Positions 1 through 9,309 are shown, counted from the stretch's first letter. The stretch is DNA of 36,592 bases from Candidatus Hydrogenedens terephthalaticus JGI OTU-1 (GCA_000493945.1 AWNW01000003.1:61774-98365); one strand, 5' to 3'. Program-made: numbers and translations. The notes: a model not told the origin generated them from the sequence alone.

Positions 1-599
1 AGTGCCGTTAATAGTGCAGGTTCGTCATCATAGTCCCTCATAAAAAATTGTTCCAGATGAAAGTCATTACCCACAAAATATCCAATACCTACAAGAAAAG
101 CAACGGTACCTGTTCCTCCAAAACATGAAGTTGTTTCGGTATCAATAAACAACGCTTTTTCTGGATTGAATTCTGCAATTTCATTTCCCGCTGAGGATAT
201 TGTTGCCTCGTGTATAGAGAACTGTAATGCATCGGAAAGAAGAACCTCTCCATAGGTATATGGGTGAGGGTATTTTTCAGAAAAATAAAGACACTGACTT
301 GTTTCACTACCAATAAGTGTTCCGCCTATGGATTTTTTTCGTGTATGGGATAGATGTTTTTCAGGGGTAGAAGAAGGTATATCGGATGTTATTCCAAGGC
401 GTTCTCGCAATTTCTGAAGTAAAGAAGAAGTTTCTGAAACCTTTGATGATTCTGAAAAGGTATCCGTGGATGAAGTTGGGTTTGCGGAATGGGATCCCTT
501 TCCTTCGGGTGTTATCTCTTGGGTAGGTAGTTGAGATGCTTTTACCAATCCCAATTTCTCTGCTAATTTATCTAACGAAATATCTTTATTCATATCCAT
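1..599 (-). CDS. mrfB: MrfB/YprB-like DEDD exonuclease, N-terminal part (cut by window edge)
   Basis: Read by eye: an open frame from an ATG at 599 to the window edge, about 199 codons, continuing outside. The first ~115 residues are Ser/Thr/Lys-rich and look disordered. They lead into a block with FIDTETTSCFGGTGTVAFLV and then EQFFMRDYDDEPALL. This matches the RNase H-like domain of the YprB family, where Asp and Glu of DTET are the first metal ligands of a DEDD exonuclease. In Bacillus, MrfB (YprB) acts with the helicase MrfA in repair of mitomycin-type DNA damage. Here it starts 5 bp after the mrfA-like stop codon, so the two are very probably co-translated. A second in-frame ATG lies two codons downstream. 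The remaining catalytic Asp residues and any C-terminal TPR region are outside the window. Confidence 0.85.
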   Translation of the reverse strand, partial: MDMNKDISLDKLAEKLGLVKASQLPTQEITPEGKGSHSANPTSSTDTFSESSKVSETSSLLQKLRERLGITSDIPSSTPEKHLSHTRKKSIGGTLIGSETSQCLYFSEKYPHPYTYGEVLLSDALQFSIHEATISSAGNEIAEFNPEKALFIDTETTSCFGGTGTVAFLVGIGYFVGNDFHLEQFFMRDYDDEPALLTA

Positions 600-604
600 T
601 ATTG

Positions 605-2908
605 TTAATTCTTTAAAAGACAATGTTGTTCTTTTTTGCTCTGTATTAGAATTCGTGCTAATTGCAGCGCATGTTGTTTCCCCTCATGCCCAACCTCGAT
701 TGCAGGTCCAACACAACTTGGACAACCATTTTTACAGGGACAATTTTCCAGTAAAGAAAGTCCTGCCGATATCAAATCGTAGTGCTGATGAAAAATCTTT
801 TCACTAAACCCAACTCCACCCGGATATCGTTCATATAAAAAAAGAGTGGGTTTTTGTGAAATAGGGGCTTTTAAGACGGCATGGGCACGAATATCCGAAG
901 GGTCACAGAGAACCTGAACAGGAGCCACCTGTCGTAACGCATTTACCAGAGATACTAATGCATCACTGAGATTTTCTATAGGTATTTTTGCCTGTTGAAT
1001 AAGAGCATCGGACAATTCCATCCAGTATCCCAAAGTATGCATTGTTTGTTCTGGAAGATGGATTTCTCCCCAGCCAACATTTTCATGTGTCCCAAATTTT
1101 ATTTTTTTGTATATTGTAGGTAACCATGTTACTTTTATTTCACCCCATACTCGGGTATGTAAAAGTTCCTCCTTTTGTTCACAAATATTAAGGATTCCTA
1201 AATCTACCTTTAATTCTGCATCGGTATAATAATCTGTCTCTACAGCACGAGCGTACGCTTTTCGGTCTTCCAGGTCGAGGTGTTCAATAGTATAGGTTTC
1301 ACTTTGGTGCATATAGATGGCGTTTTCATAGATTTCAGAAGGGGCTGAAAAATAATCTACTTCACCAATGACCCGCCCGTGGTTCTGACTATCGAGGATA
1401 ACTACATTTCCTGGTGCTGCAGTCCGAAGGCTAATATCCTGCGCAGGATACGACTCCGCACTCCAATGCCATTGTTCCCTTACTTTATGAAGTATTCGTT
1501 GTTCTTGAAGATACTCTAAAATTGTTTGAGTGGAATGAGAATCAATACCAAAAGTTTCCCCTTCAACAAAAGGAAGTTCAAAAGCAGAACATTTTAAATG
1601 GCTGGTTAAAATATACAAATTGTTAGGATCTAATGTGGCAGTTTCTGCGTTTTGCCCGAAGAAATATTCTGGATGACTGATAATAAATTGGTCTAAGGGA
1701 GAACTGGATGCTACCAGAATAACCAGGGATGTCCCCTGCCTTCTTCCCGCTCTTCCTGCTTGTTGCCATGTGCTGGAGATGCTCCCGGAGTAACCCAACA
1801 TGATACACGCGTCTAAAGAACCAATATCTATCCCCAATTCCAGTGCATTCGTACTTATTACGGATAATATGTCCCCTTTTCTTAAGCCTTCTTCAATAGC
1901 CCTTCGTTCGGTAGGGAGGTAACCTCCACGATAGCCACAAACACGCTGGTCATTAATGTTCATTCGACGAGCCATATCTTTAAGATAAGTGGTAACAATC
2001 TCTACCTGCAATCTACTTCGAGCGAAGATAATGGTTTGAATATCTTTGGAAATCAATTGAGATGCAATTCGAGTGACTTCTTTAGTGGAAGATTTGCGAA
2101 TTCCCAGTTCGGCATCAATAACAGGAGGATTATAAAAAAGGAAATGTTTTTCACTTCGGGGAGCCCCATTGCGGTCAATTAGGGTTACGGGTTCCTCTAT
2201 CAATTTTTCTGCCAATTCTTTCGGATTGGCGATGGTAGCACTACAACAGATAAATTGAGGTTTTGAATTATAAAAATTTGCAATCCGTTTAAGTCTTCTC
2301 AGGATATTTGTTAAATGACTTCCCAAGACGCCACGGTAATAGTGAATTTCATCAATCACTACATACTTCAAATTCTCGAATAAATGTATCCATATCGTAT
2401 GATGAGGTAATATCCCCGTATGGAGCATATCCGGGTTGGTTACAACAATTTGACCTGCACTGCGTATGGCTTGGCGTGCTGTAGTAGGAGTATCCCCATC
2501 GAAGGTATAAGTCTTAATACCTAATTTGAGGGTATCGTTCAGTTCTTTAAGTTCATGCACCTGGTCCTGAGAGAGGGCTTTTGTAGGAAAAAGATATAAT
2601 GCCCGTGAATTGGGATTATTCAAAATGGATTGTAATACCGGTAGGTTGTAACAAAGGGTTTTTCCGGAAGCCGTAGGTGTTACAATACACAAATTTTCTT
2701 TACGGAAGGCAGACTTGACGGCATCTGCCTGATGGGTATATAAACGATGGATCCCACGATGTGCTAATGCAGAAATAATCCGTTCATCCAGACCTTCCGG
2801 GAATTCCTCATATCTTGCAGGTTCTGCAGGAATGACTTTCCATGCCGTTAGGTTCTGTTTAAAAGAAGAATTGTTTTGTAGATGGTCTATAATCTGAGCA
2901 ATATTCAT
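605..2908 (-). CDS. mrfA: MrfA/YprA-like DEAD/DEAH-box helicase with C-terminal DUF1998/MZB zinc domain
   Basis: A superfamily 2 helicase of about 767 residues. Motifs in order: Q-motif LYTHQ (~57-61), Walker A TPTASGKT (~77-84), DEIH box (~186-189), SAT (~223-225), a second RecA lobe with TNALELGIDIG and QQAGRAGRR (motif VI), then a long C-terminal region. The end carries the cysteine cluster CPCKNGCPSC (Cys 723/725/729/732). This layout is typical of YprA/MrfA, whose MZB domain binds zinc through four cysteines. The family is a 3'-5' DNA helicase in a nucleotide-excision-independent repair pathway. Start choice: the frame can open at a TTG at 2920, but the AGGAAGG Shine-Dalgarno touches that codon, while the ATG at 2908 lies 12 bases from it. 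The mrfB-like gene follows at 5 bp. A looser relation to other DUF1998 helicases such as Hrq1 is possible, but the partner gene favours MrfA. Confidence 0.92.
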   Translation of the reverse strand: MNIAQIIDHLQNNSSFKQNLTAWKVIPAEPARYEEFPEGLDERIISALAHRGIHRLYTHQADAVKSAFRKENLCIVTPTASGKTLCYNLPVLQSILNNPNSRALYLFPTKALSQDQVHELKELNDTLKLGIKTYTFDGDTPTTARQAIRSAGQIVVTNPDMLHTGILPHHTIWIHLFENLKYVVIDEIHYYRGVLGSHLTNILRRLKRIANFYNSKPQFICCSATIANPKELAEKLIEEPVTLIDRNGAPRSEKHFLFYNPPVIDAELGIRKSSTKEVTRIASQLISKDIQTIIFARSRLQVEIVTTYLKDMARRMNINDQRVCGYRGGYLPTERRAIEEGLRKGDILSVISTNALELGIDIGSLDACIMLGYSGSISSTWQQAGRAGRRQGTSLVILVASSSPLDQFIISHPEYFFGQNAETATLDPNNLYILTSHLKCSAFELPFVEGETFGIDSHSTQTILEYLQEQRILHKVREQWHWSAESYPAQDISLRTAAPGNVVILDSQNHGRVIGEVDYFSAPSEIYENAIYMHQSETYTIEHLDLEDRKAYARAVETDYYTDAELKVDLGILNICEQKEELLHTRVWGEIKVTWLPTIYKKIKFGTHENVGWGEIHLPEQTMHTLGYWMELSDALIQQAKIPIENLSDALVSLVNALRQVAPVQVLCDPSDIRAHAVLKAPISQKPTLFLYERYPGGVGFSEKIFHQHYDLISAGLSLLENCPCKNGCPSCVGPAIEVGHEGKQHALQLARILIQSKKEQHCLLKN

Positions 2909-2984
2909 GAATAAAAGCAACCTTCCTTTCTTTTCATTTTAACAAATCTTGAGCCAGAAATGTGTGTAAATATGTAAACAATAA

Positions 2985-4316
2985 TCAAGAGGGTTGCCAA
3001 TTTTGTAAAACAAATTGAATGGCTTCTTCGTGTGTTTTAAGGGTACCTTCTAACTGGGCATTTTCTACCTCATTTAAGATAGTGCGAAATAAAGGTCCTG
3101 GAGAAAAACCTAAACCAATCAAGTCCTTGCCTCGAAGTAAGGGTTGATATTCAGGAATATTGCGTAGAAAAATCTGGTAGTCTTTTTCTATAGTGTTTAT
3201 AGAAGACAAATCTCCAAAACTGGTCTGAATATCAATTTTTACCAATTCTAAAAGAAGAGGAAAAAGAGAGTTTTTAAATAATCTTTTACGGGTGCTTTCC
3301 TTCATCTGAGGATATTGAAGTAAAGTCATGTGATTTTTTATCAACCAAGCCACATCTTCAATTTCCGAACGGGAGAACCTTAATCGCTCCATAATTTGTT
3401 TCGCCATCTGGGCACCTATGGCTTCGTGTTTGGGAAATCGGATACGGTCTGTATAGGTAATGGTTTGCTTTTTCCCAATATCATGCAAAAGCACAGCCAT
3501 GGCTAATACAGAGGAGGGATTTTTTAAATATTTCAGTGTTAAAAGGGTGTGTGTGAACACATCCCCTTCAGGATGATATTCTTTATCCTGTTCAATACCT
3601 TTAAGTGCCGAAATTTCCGGAAGAATTTCTGTAAGTAAACCGGTTTGGTCAAGAATTTCAAATGCCCAGAAAGGATTGCCTTCTGTAAGGATTTTTGTTA
3701 ACTCATCGCGTATTCGTTCTGCCGATACCTTTTGTATTCCTTCGTGGAGTTTTTTCATTGCTTTCAAGGTACTTTCTTCAATTTTGAAATTGAATCGGGC
3801 GGAAAATCGTGCGGCCCTTAAAAGACGAAGATAGTCTTCGGAAAAACGATGATAAGGATTACCAACGGTTCGAATAATCCCCTGACGAATATCTTCCTGT
3901 CCTCCTACATAGTCAATAATTTCATTTGTAGATGGGTCAAAAAATAAAGCGTTAATGGTGAAATCTCTCCGTTGAGCATCTTCCTGAGGTGAAGAAAATA
4001 CTACAGAGGATGGATGTCTTCCATCCAGATAAGGTCCGTCAGAACGAAAGGTAGTTACTTCATATTCTCCTTCGGGTAATAAAACACGGACTACACCGAA
4101 ATGTTTCCAGAGCATAACAGAATTCGGAAAATGACGATGTATCTCTTCAGGAATTGCATTTGTGGCAATATCATAATCAATCGGTTTCCTTTTCATTATC
4201 AGATCACGGACACACCCCCCAGCAAAATAGGCTATATAGCCCTTTTTTTGAAGGATGCTACATATTTTTCGTGCTCCTTTTTCTAACGATACATATTTGT
4301 CTTTTTTTACATTCAT
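2985..4316 (-). CDS. cca: CCA tRNA nucleotidyltransferase / poly(A) polymerase family protein with HD domain
   Basis: A 443-residue class II nucleotidyltransferase. Visible motifs: GGCVRD (33-38), metal-binding DYD (47-49) in IDYDIATNA, RRDFTINALFF (116-126), and RLLRAARFSARF (164-175) for NTP recognition. An HD phosphohydrolase-like domain follows, with LLHDIGKK (276-283). The family adds CCA, or only CC or A, to tRNA 3' ends. Its close relative PcnB polyadenylates RNA and usually lacks the HD domain, so a tRNA function is more likely. A CC- or A-adding specialist cannot be excluded from sequence alone. The ATG start follows the stop of the DUF2339 gene by 21 bp, and the mrfA-like ATG begins 76 bp after its end. 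It therefore sits in the middle of a four-gene co-directional run. Confidence 0.9.
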   Translation of the reverse strand: MNVKKDKYVSLEKGARKICSILQKKGYIAYFAGGCVRDLIMKRKPIDYDIATNAIPEEIHRHFPNSVMLWKHFGVVRVLLPEGEYEVTTFRSDGPYLDGRHPSSVVFSSPQEDAQRRDFTINALFFDPSTNEIIDYVGGQEDIRQGIIRTVGNPYHRFSEDYLRLLRAARFSARFNFKIEESTLKAMKKLHEGIQKVSAERIRDELTKILTEGNPFWAFEILDQTGLLTEILPEISALKGIEQDKEYHPEGDVFTHTLLTLKYLKNPSSVLAMAVLLHDIGKKQTITYTDRIRFPKHEAIGAQMAKQIMERLRFSRSEIEDVAWLIKNHMTLLQYPQMKESTRKRLFKNSLFPLLLELVKIDIQTSFGDLSSINTIEKDYQIFLRNIPEYQPLLRGKDLIGLGFSPGPLFRTILNEVENAQLEGTLKTHEEAIQFVLQNWQPS

Positions 4317-4337
4317 CTTCTTTTACTAATTAAAAGT

Positions 4338-6875
4338 TTAATTTCTCGAGTAAATCCATCCTACAAGGAACAAAACCAATGCAGAAACTGCAAAACTCAG
4401 TACCTGATATATTTCGGATGAGATATATTGAAAAACGAAGAAGGTCCGTAAGAGGGTAACGAACAGCACACAAAAACCTATCCAGCGGTATAGGGATTCC
4501 TGTAAAAGCATACCCAAGAATACGACACCCAGCCCTGTGGCAAGCCAATAAAAAATTAAAAAATTTTTAGGAATACAAACGAAACCAAAAGATAAGTGAA
4601 TGAGTGCCATACTACCTAAAAACATAATGCGAATAATAGTGTCTGGAAAATCAGTTCGAGCGTTTTTCTTTTTTTTGTAGTATTTGATGCGTTCAGAAAT
4701 TACGAGAACTATGGAAAGAAGTAAGGAAGACAGAAAGACAGGCAGAGGGGTATGTTCCCTTGGAATTTTAGAAAGATAGATGAGAAAGTATACAACAGAG
4801 GTTAATATTAACGCCATCCCTGATATAGAAAAAGAAGGGAGCTGAGTATAAGTACTTATCCCATATATAACAATACCTAATACAGAGATAATCACTGGAA
4901 ATAACAGGGGTGTTGTTATTTGATTTATCACAATAAGAGTAATAAGTATACTACTAATATATGGGAGTATAGAAAGAATAAAATGTATGTTGTCATCCTC
5001 GTGGTGATGGATTTTATTTAAATACTTCTCCCACGCATAAGCACCAATGTAAGATATAAATGCGAGAGGAAAACTCATAGATAGAAAATAAGGAAGTTCA
5101 TACAACGACTGTTGGCTTGTAAAAAAATAAAACAGATAACATGCTTGTGCAGAAACCAGTAAAAGAACCCCACTAAATTCAATAGAAGGAGTAGATGAAA
5201 TAAGTCCTATGCCTAACAATATGAGAAGTTCCGTAGTTAGGACAAGAGGGAGACGGAGGTCATCTATAAAATCTACAACTGTAAGTAAAAGGATAAGCAA
5301 TGATGCAATACATGCATGTAATACCGACATCAATAGTGGAGAAAACTTCCACTTGATACTGGAAATATTAATTTCATAACTCCACTCCGGAATAGGGGTC
5401 TTTTGCATAGGGACAAAATGTTCATAGAACCATGCTATAACAAACAAAAATAATGATGTCCCCCATATTGCAAACCAATTCGCTGGAATAAAATAACCCC
5501 CAAGGGAAATATTCCCCGGTGTCTTAATATAAGAGATACCCCAGAAAAAGGTAACCCAGAGAAGAAAGAAATTCATCACACGATATACTAAATAACCACT
5601 TCTTTTGTGAGCCAATGCCAATGCCAGGCATTCAACAGAAAGTGCTATTAAAAGTTTTTCTCCCGAAAAATACGACTGAATAGCAAGAGTTATCATTATT
5701 ACTGTTTTTATGATAAACACTTGAAAGATATAATTGTTTCGGGGTCCTGTGAAGTGGGCTATTAGAGTAAATGTTAGAAGCATTAACGCAAAACCAGTGC
5801 GAAAAAGATATTCATACGGTAGATAATATGTTCTAACAGCATAGAAGGTAAGACAAAAATATATAGCCGAATTAAGACCTACTAAAGGTGCAATACCTTT
5901 ACGGTATTCACCTCGTTTCCGTGCATCCATAATGCAGGTTATAGAGAATAGAAGAAAACAGGCAGTTAAGAACAAGAAAGAAATCCAGAAATAGGCTTTT
6001 TCAGGGATATTGAAATAAGTATGAGGGTTTAAATAAAGGAACACATAAAGATAAGTTGCATACGATGCAATAACCCCTGTCCATGACAGGAAAAACCAAT
6101 TATGGATTAAATGGAATACAAAGGTAATAAACGCTATTGTTATACTGGTGAGTAATGCATAAGAAAGTGTTCGTATATTCGGCTCGTTATAACAACTCAA
6201 TGCCACTGTATAGTATGTTAAAAAAAGCCCAATCCCAGCAATAGTGGAACTTTTTCTCTTATGAGCAATGTATATGAGAGGAAAAAGACAGAATATAAGT
6301 ATAGGAAAGCCTATGAGAAGGAAGTAATAACTTTCAGACAAAAAAGGAAATAGATGTGTTTGTTCTATAAATAACCCAGCATAAGTTGTAAAGTATATCC
6401 CTGTTAATCCACAACTCAGGATGACTTCTGAAAAGATACTTTTACGACGACTTAACCATTCTCCCAAAATAAGAAGAATAGAAAATGTATAACCTATAAT
6501 TATTTTTTCTCGTATTCCTATACCGGCAGAATAAAAAGTAGTTCTTGCCCCTAAAACCACAGCCGTCATGACTAATAAGGCACCTATTCGACTTGCCCAT
6601 ACAGAACCTATTTTCTGTTCCAAATCCTCTTTCGAGTTTATTTGCATTGCAGATTTAATTCGTGACCATAATGAGTTGTGTGGAGATGGTTGTATTGTTT
6701 TGGATATAGATGGGGTAATATCGGAAGATTGTTGCTTAAATTCGGGCTCTAAATTTCCAGATATATTAACTGTTTGGTTGTTTGTATCTTTTTCCCGAAT
6801 TAAAGATTCCAGTTGTTGCGTTAATTGTCTGATTTGTTCTTCTAATTCTTTTATTCTCTTATCGTTTTTACTCAA
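4338..6875 (-). CDS. DUF2339 polytopic membrane protein
   Basis: An 845-residue protein with a short N-terminal coiled coil (KRIKELEEQIRQLTQQLESL, ~6-25). A polar linker of about 60 residues follows, then some two dozen hydrophobic segments to the C-terminus. The first membrane stretch follows the pattern KIGSVWASRIGALLVMTAVV, typical of the DUF2339 family of inner-membrane proteins. No enzymatic motif is visible, and the function of the family is not known to me. Translation appears to start at a TTG at 6875, with an AAGG Shine-Dalgarno ten bases upstream. No ATG lies near the N-terminus, and starting later would remove the coiled coil. It heads the cca-mrfA-mrfB run and is divergent from the 58-residue membrane protein gene at 7014. 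Confidence 0.82.
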   Translation of the reverse strand: MSKNDKRIKELEEQIRQLTQQLESLIREKDTNNQTVNISGNLEPEFKQQSSDITPSISKTIQPSPHNSLWSRIKSAMQINSKEDLEQKIGSVWASRIGALLVMTAVVLGARTTFYSAGIGIREKIIIGYTFSILLILGEWLSRRKSIFSEVILSCGLTGIYFTTYAGLFIEQTHLFPFLSESYYFLLIGFPILIFCLFPLIYIAHKRKSSTIAGIGLFLTYYTVALSCYNEPNIRTLSYALLTSITIAFITFVFHLIHNWFFLSWTGVIASYATYLYVFLYLNPHTYFNIPEKAYFWISFLFLTACFLLFSITCIMDARKRGEYRKGIAPLVGLNSAIYFCLTFYAVRTYYLPYEYLFRTGFALMLLTFTLIAHFTGPRNNYIFQVFIIKTVIMITLAIQSYFSGEKLLIALSVECLALALAHKRSGYLVYRVMNFFLLWVTFFWGISYIKTPGNISLGGYFIPANWFAIWGTSLFLFVIAWFYEHFVPMQKTPIPEWSYEINISSIKWKFSPLLMSVLHACIASLLILLLTVVDFIDDLRLPLVLTTELLILLGIGLISSTPSIEFSGVLLLVSAQACYLFYFFTSQQSLYELPYFLSMSFPLAFISYIGAYAWEKYLNKIHHHEDDNIHFILSILPYISSILITLIVINQITTPLLFPVIISVLGIVIYGISTYTQLPSFSISGMALILTSVVYFLIYLSKIPREHTPLPVFLSSLLLSIVLVISERIKYYKKKKNARTDFPDTIIRIMFLGSMALIHLSFGFVCIPKNFLIFYWLATGLGVVFLGMLLQESLYRWIGFCVLFVTLLRTFFVFQYISSEIYQVLSFAVSALVLFLVGWIYSRN

Positions 6876-6904
6876 ATGAAGGTAACCTTTTTAAGAATTT
6901 TTTG

Positions 6905-6933
6905 TTGGTATCATCTCATATTATGAGTATAAT
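6905..6933 (+). promoter_or_regulatory. Possible sigma70-type promoter for the 58-aa protein/metallophosphoesterase pair
   Basis: TTGGTA, a 17-base spacer and a perfect TATAAT lie in the 138-bp divergent gap. A short palindrome, CTCAT-ATT-ATGAG (6915-6927), abuts the -10 box and could be an operator. The -35 match is only moderate in AT-rich DNA. Confidence 0.35.
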
Positions 6934-7013
6934 TATATGTTGCACTTAGAAATATTGTATTTTATAATGTTTATTAATTTCTAAATGAAGATATTTATTA
7001 AGGAGGAAGACGG

Positions 7014-7190
7014 ATGACAATTATTGCTATATTATTAATGCTTTTTGGCTTTGGTACAGGACTGGCTATTTTTATGGGAGTTTTACCAGAATCTTTAAGA
7101 GTTGTATCGAGCCAGCCGATATGGATTTTTTGGATTGTGGGAATTATTGGGGTAGTTTTAGCGGTTTTAAATAGGAGACCTCATGACTGA
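7014..7190 (+). CDS. Small two-helix membrane protein (58 aa)
   Basis: A short reading frame with a very strong ribosome binding site, AAGGAGGAAGACGG directly before ATG. It encodes 58 residues: a hydrophobic helix (~3-24, TIIAILLMLFGFGTGLAIFM), a short polar turn with PESLRVVSSQP, and a second hydrophobic helix (~36-52, WIFWIVGIIGVVLAVL) ending in NRRPHD. I do not recognise a family. The positive C-terminal tail suggests both ends face the cytoplasm. It is followed after 34 bp by the metallophosphoesterase gene on the same strand, so the two are probably one transcript. The Shine-Dalgarno and the clean two-helix pattern are the main reasons to accept it as real. Confidence 0.7.
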   Translation: MTIIAILLMLFGFGTGLAIFMGVLPESLRVVSSQPIWIFWIVGIIGVVLAVLNRRPHD

Positions 7191-7224
7191 AAAATAGATT
7201 ATTGCTTGGAACGGAAAACAATAG

Positions 7225-8133
7225 ATGAAACCATGGGCGTTTATTCAATGTTCTGATTTACATCTGGGCTATGACCCGGATGGGATATGGAATAATCGTG
7301 TTCTAACGACGAAATCATTTGATATATTTCAATGTTTTTTAAATGATGTTCTTGCCTATTCGCCAGATTTTATCATAATAACAGGTGATATTTGTTCCTG
7401 CGAAGACGATATTGTTCCCAGAAAGATAAAGAATCTGTTTGATTCTTTGGAAATACCTTTGTACCTTTTAGGGGGAAATCATGATTTAAGTACTCATCAA
7501 ATTCGAGAACGAGAATTAAAATATTTTGACACGGAACTTCCAGAAGGTAAGTTTACTTACGCGTTCACTCATAAAAATTTGCGATTTTGTATGTTGGAAG
7601 TAAGTTGGATGTGGAAAGACTCTTCCGTTCATGCAGTTCGTGACCCGGAACATCCTATTAATATGAAAGAAAGTCACAAAGGTTTTCAATGGGTTTTATC
7701 CAAGGAACATTTACACTGGTTGGAGAATGAGTTAAAAGAACATAAAAATTATCCGATAGTTGTTTCCATTCATACCCCTTTATTCCCTATTCCAGACAGG
7801 TGTAAATTTGAAGGATATAGAGATAGTGGTATTTTGGCAAATGCGGAAGATGTGCGGGATTTATTGTATAAACATTCTCGTCCCTGTATTATTCTTTCCG
7901 GGCACATGCACATGAATTATGTTGTCTATTCCAAAAATATTGTTCAGATTACTACATCTGCTTTGTGTGAATATCCTATTGAATTTCGCAAGTTTTCAGT
8001 TCAAACCCACAAAATTGAAGTCCACACTTTTGGGTTATCCAACACAAGTTTTGCTCAACAGTCATTAATCCCTGGGAGAGAAGTAGTGCAAGGACAGACG
8101 GAAGACCGAACATTTATTATAAATCTTGAATAG
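7225..8133 (+). CDS. Calcineurin-like metallophosphoesterase
   Basis: A complete 302-residue protein with all metallophosphoesterase signatures: SDLHLG (Asp11, His13), TGDI (Gly54-Asp55), GGNHD (83-87), IHTP (His183) and GHMHMN (226-231). These are the ligands of a di-metal centre that hydrolyses phosphomono- or diesters. The overall layout resembles the Icc/CpdA-type single-domain enzymes (cyclic nucleotide phosphodiesterases and relatives). The substrate cannot be deduced, and no signal peptide is present, so a cytoplasmic location is expected. A GGAACGGA sequence lies upstream of the ATG. Transcription probably comes from the promoter region before the 58-residue membrane protein. Its stop lies only 4 bp from the convergent end of the anti-sigma gene, with no visible terminator between them. 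Confidence 0.88.
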   Translation: MKPWAFIQCSDLHLGYDPDGIWNNRVLTTKSFDIFQCFLNDVLAYSPDFIIITGDICSCEDDIVPRKIKNLFDSLEIPLYLLGGNHDLSTHQIRERELKYFDTELPEGKFTYAFTHKNLRFCMLEVSWMWKDSSVHAVRDPEHPINMKESHKGFQWVLSKEHLHWLENELKEHKNYPIVVSIHTPLFPIPDRCKFEGYRDSGILANAEDVRDLLYKHSRPCIILSGHMHMNYVVYSKNIVQITTSALCEYPIEFRKFSVQTHKIEVHTFGLSNTSFAQQSLIPGREVVQGQTEDRTFIINLE

Positions 8134-8137
8134 ATTC

Positions 8138-8644
8138 TCACATGTCTTTATCCGGAATTCTTGTCTCAGGTTCTGTATTATAAGGAATGGAATTTCCGGA
8201 ATAATCAGAAGAGGGAATCAGAGTCGGAGCAGGTTGTTCTATCGCTTGAACGGAAGGTGCCTGAGTAGCAGGAATGAAATAAAAGAGAGCCAGCATAAGA
8301 AATAGAATCCCCGCAGCAATACTTAAAGCACTCCAGAGAAGTAATTTTTTCTGGTGTTGTTCTTTTCTAATGCGTTGTTTGATTTTTTGAATGGACTGTG
8401 CCTGTTCCCATTCCGTTATCATTGCTTTACCTGTTTGGGAATTATGCCAGGAAATAACCTGTTCCATTTCCTGCCAGAAGGAAAAATAATTGCTACAGTC
8501 GGAACATTTCTGAATATGGACCAATATTTCCTGTGGAGGTTTCCCTTGAGATAGTTCAATTTGTTCTGCTACCGTTTCAAATTGAGGACAGTTGATCATC
8601 TTTTTATTGTCCTCAAATAATTCTAAAATTCTTATTTCTTTCAT
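8138..8644 (-). CDS. Anti-sigma factor with zinc-binding (ZAS-like) N-terminus and one membrane helix
   Basis: The N-terminal third has MINCPQF and, further on, HIQKCSDC. The latter is the His-x3-Cys-x2-Cys arrangement of zinc-associated anti-sigma domains, which clamp ECF sigma factors. A single membrane helix follows (KKLLLWSALSIAAGILFLML and onwards), then a Pro/Ser-rich tail of about 50 residues predicted outside the cytoplasm. The gene lies directly after the ECF sigma gene, the usual place for a cognate regulator. Start choice: an ATG at 8668 is also open, but its AAGGA is only three bases away. The ATG at 8644 has AGGA eight bases upstream. The tail has no catalytic or ligand domain that I recognise, so the signal sensed is unknown. 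Confidence 0.8.
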   Translation of the reverse strand: MKEIRILELFEDNKKMINCPQFETVAEQIELSQGKPPQEILVHIQKCSDCSNYFSFWQEMEQVISWHNSQTGKAMITEWEQAQSIQKIKQRIRKEQHQKKLLLWSALSIAAGILFLMLALFYFIPATQAPSVQAIEQPAPTLIPSSDYSGNSIPYNTEPETRIPDKDM

Positions 8645-8681
8645 ATCTCTTTTCCTATAATGTACCATTTATCCTTATATA

Positions 8682-9281
8682 TTAAAGTTCTTTTAATGAT
8701 ATATTCATCTTCTTCATCTGCTCATAAATCTTTCTTTTTGCTAAAGAAAATCTACTCAAAACAGTGCCTAAAGGGCAGTTTAATTCATCTGCTATTTCCT
8801 GGACACTCCAGCCTTCCAATCTTTTTTGGAATACAATACGCTGGGATTCAGGAAGTTGTTCTACAAGAATATTTAAGTATTCATATTCAATACTTTTATC
8901 TATGATTGAAGAGTCAGAGGCATTGGGGGAGATGTTATCTGAATTTTCAAAAGTTTCTATAGAAATCTCTCGTTCTTTACGATTCTTCTCTTTCCTCAAA
9001 ATGTCTATACAATGGTTCCTGGCTATCGTCATAATCCAGGAAATAAAATAAGTTCCATCCGCACAGGTATTTATACTTTTCCATACTTTTATGAAAACTT
9101 CCTGCGTTGCTTCTTTAGCAATGTCTGGATTATATAATTTTTTTATGCAAGTGAAATAAACCATATTATAGTATCTTTTGATTAAAATATCAAAGGCTTC
9201 TTCATTGCCTTTTTTTATCCGTTCTACAAGTTCTTTATCTTGTATTTCCTCCTTGGAAGTTACTATTTCTCCATTTTTCAT
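8682..9281 (-). CDS. ECF-type RNA polymerase sigma factor
   Basis: A 199-residue sigma-70 family protein with regions 2 and 4 only. Region 2 includes EEAFDILIKRYYNMVYFTCI, then a helix with AKEATQEVFIKVWKS (core binding and -10 recognition), followed by ARNHCIDILRKEKNR. Region 4 is a helix-turn-helix: LPESQRIVFQKRLEGWSVQE, then IADELNCPLGTVLSRFSLAK. A charged linker of about 35 residues joins them. It is the third gene of a co-directional run, 28 bp behind the polyprenyl synthase gene and just before its anti-sigma gene. I saw no convincing ECF promoter in front of the run, so autoregulation is not shown. ECF factors with membrane anti-sigma partners usually respond to envelope conditions. 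Confidence 0.93.
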   Translation of the reverse strand: MKNGEIVTSKEEIQDKELVERIKKGNEEAFDILIKRYYNMVYFTCIKKLYNPDIAKEATQEVFIKVWKSINTCADGTYFISWIMTIARNHCIDILRKEKNRKEREISIETFENSDNISPNASDSSIIDKSIEYEYLNILVEQLPESQRIVFQKRLEGWSVQEIADELNCPLGTVLSRFSLAKRKIYEQMKKMNISLKEL

Positions 9282-9309
9282 AGACGAAAATCCTGGGGTT
9301 TTTATTCAA

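Noticed and set aside
6568..6879. 103-codon plus-strand frame ahead of the 58-aa gene
   Set aside because: It is antisense to the N-terminus of the DUF2339 gene and has no ribosome binding site or recognisable domain.
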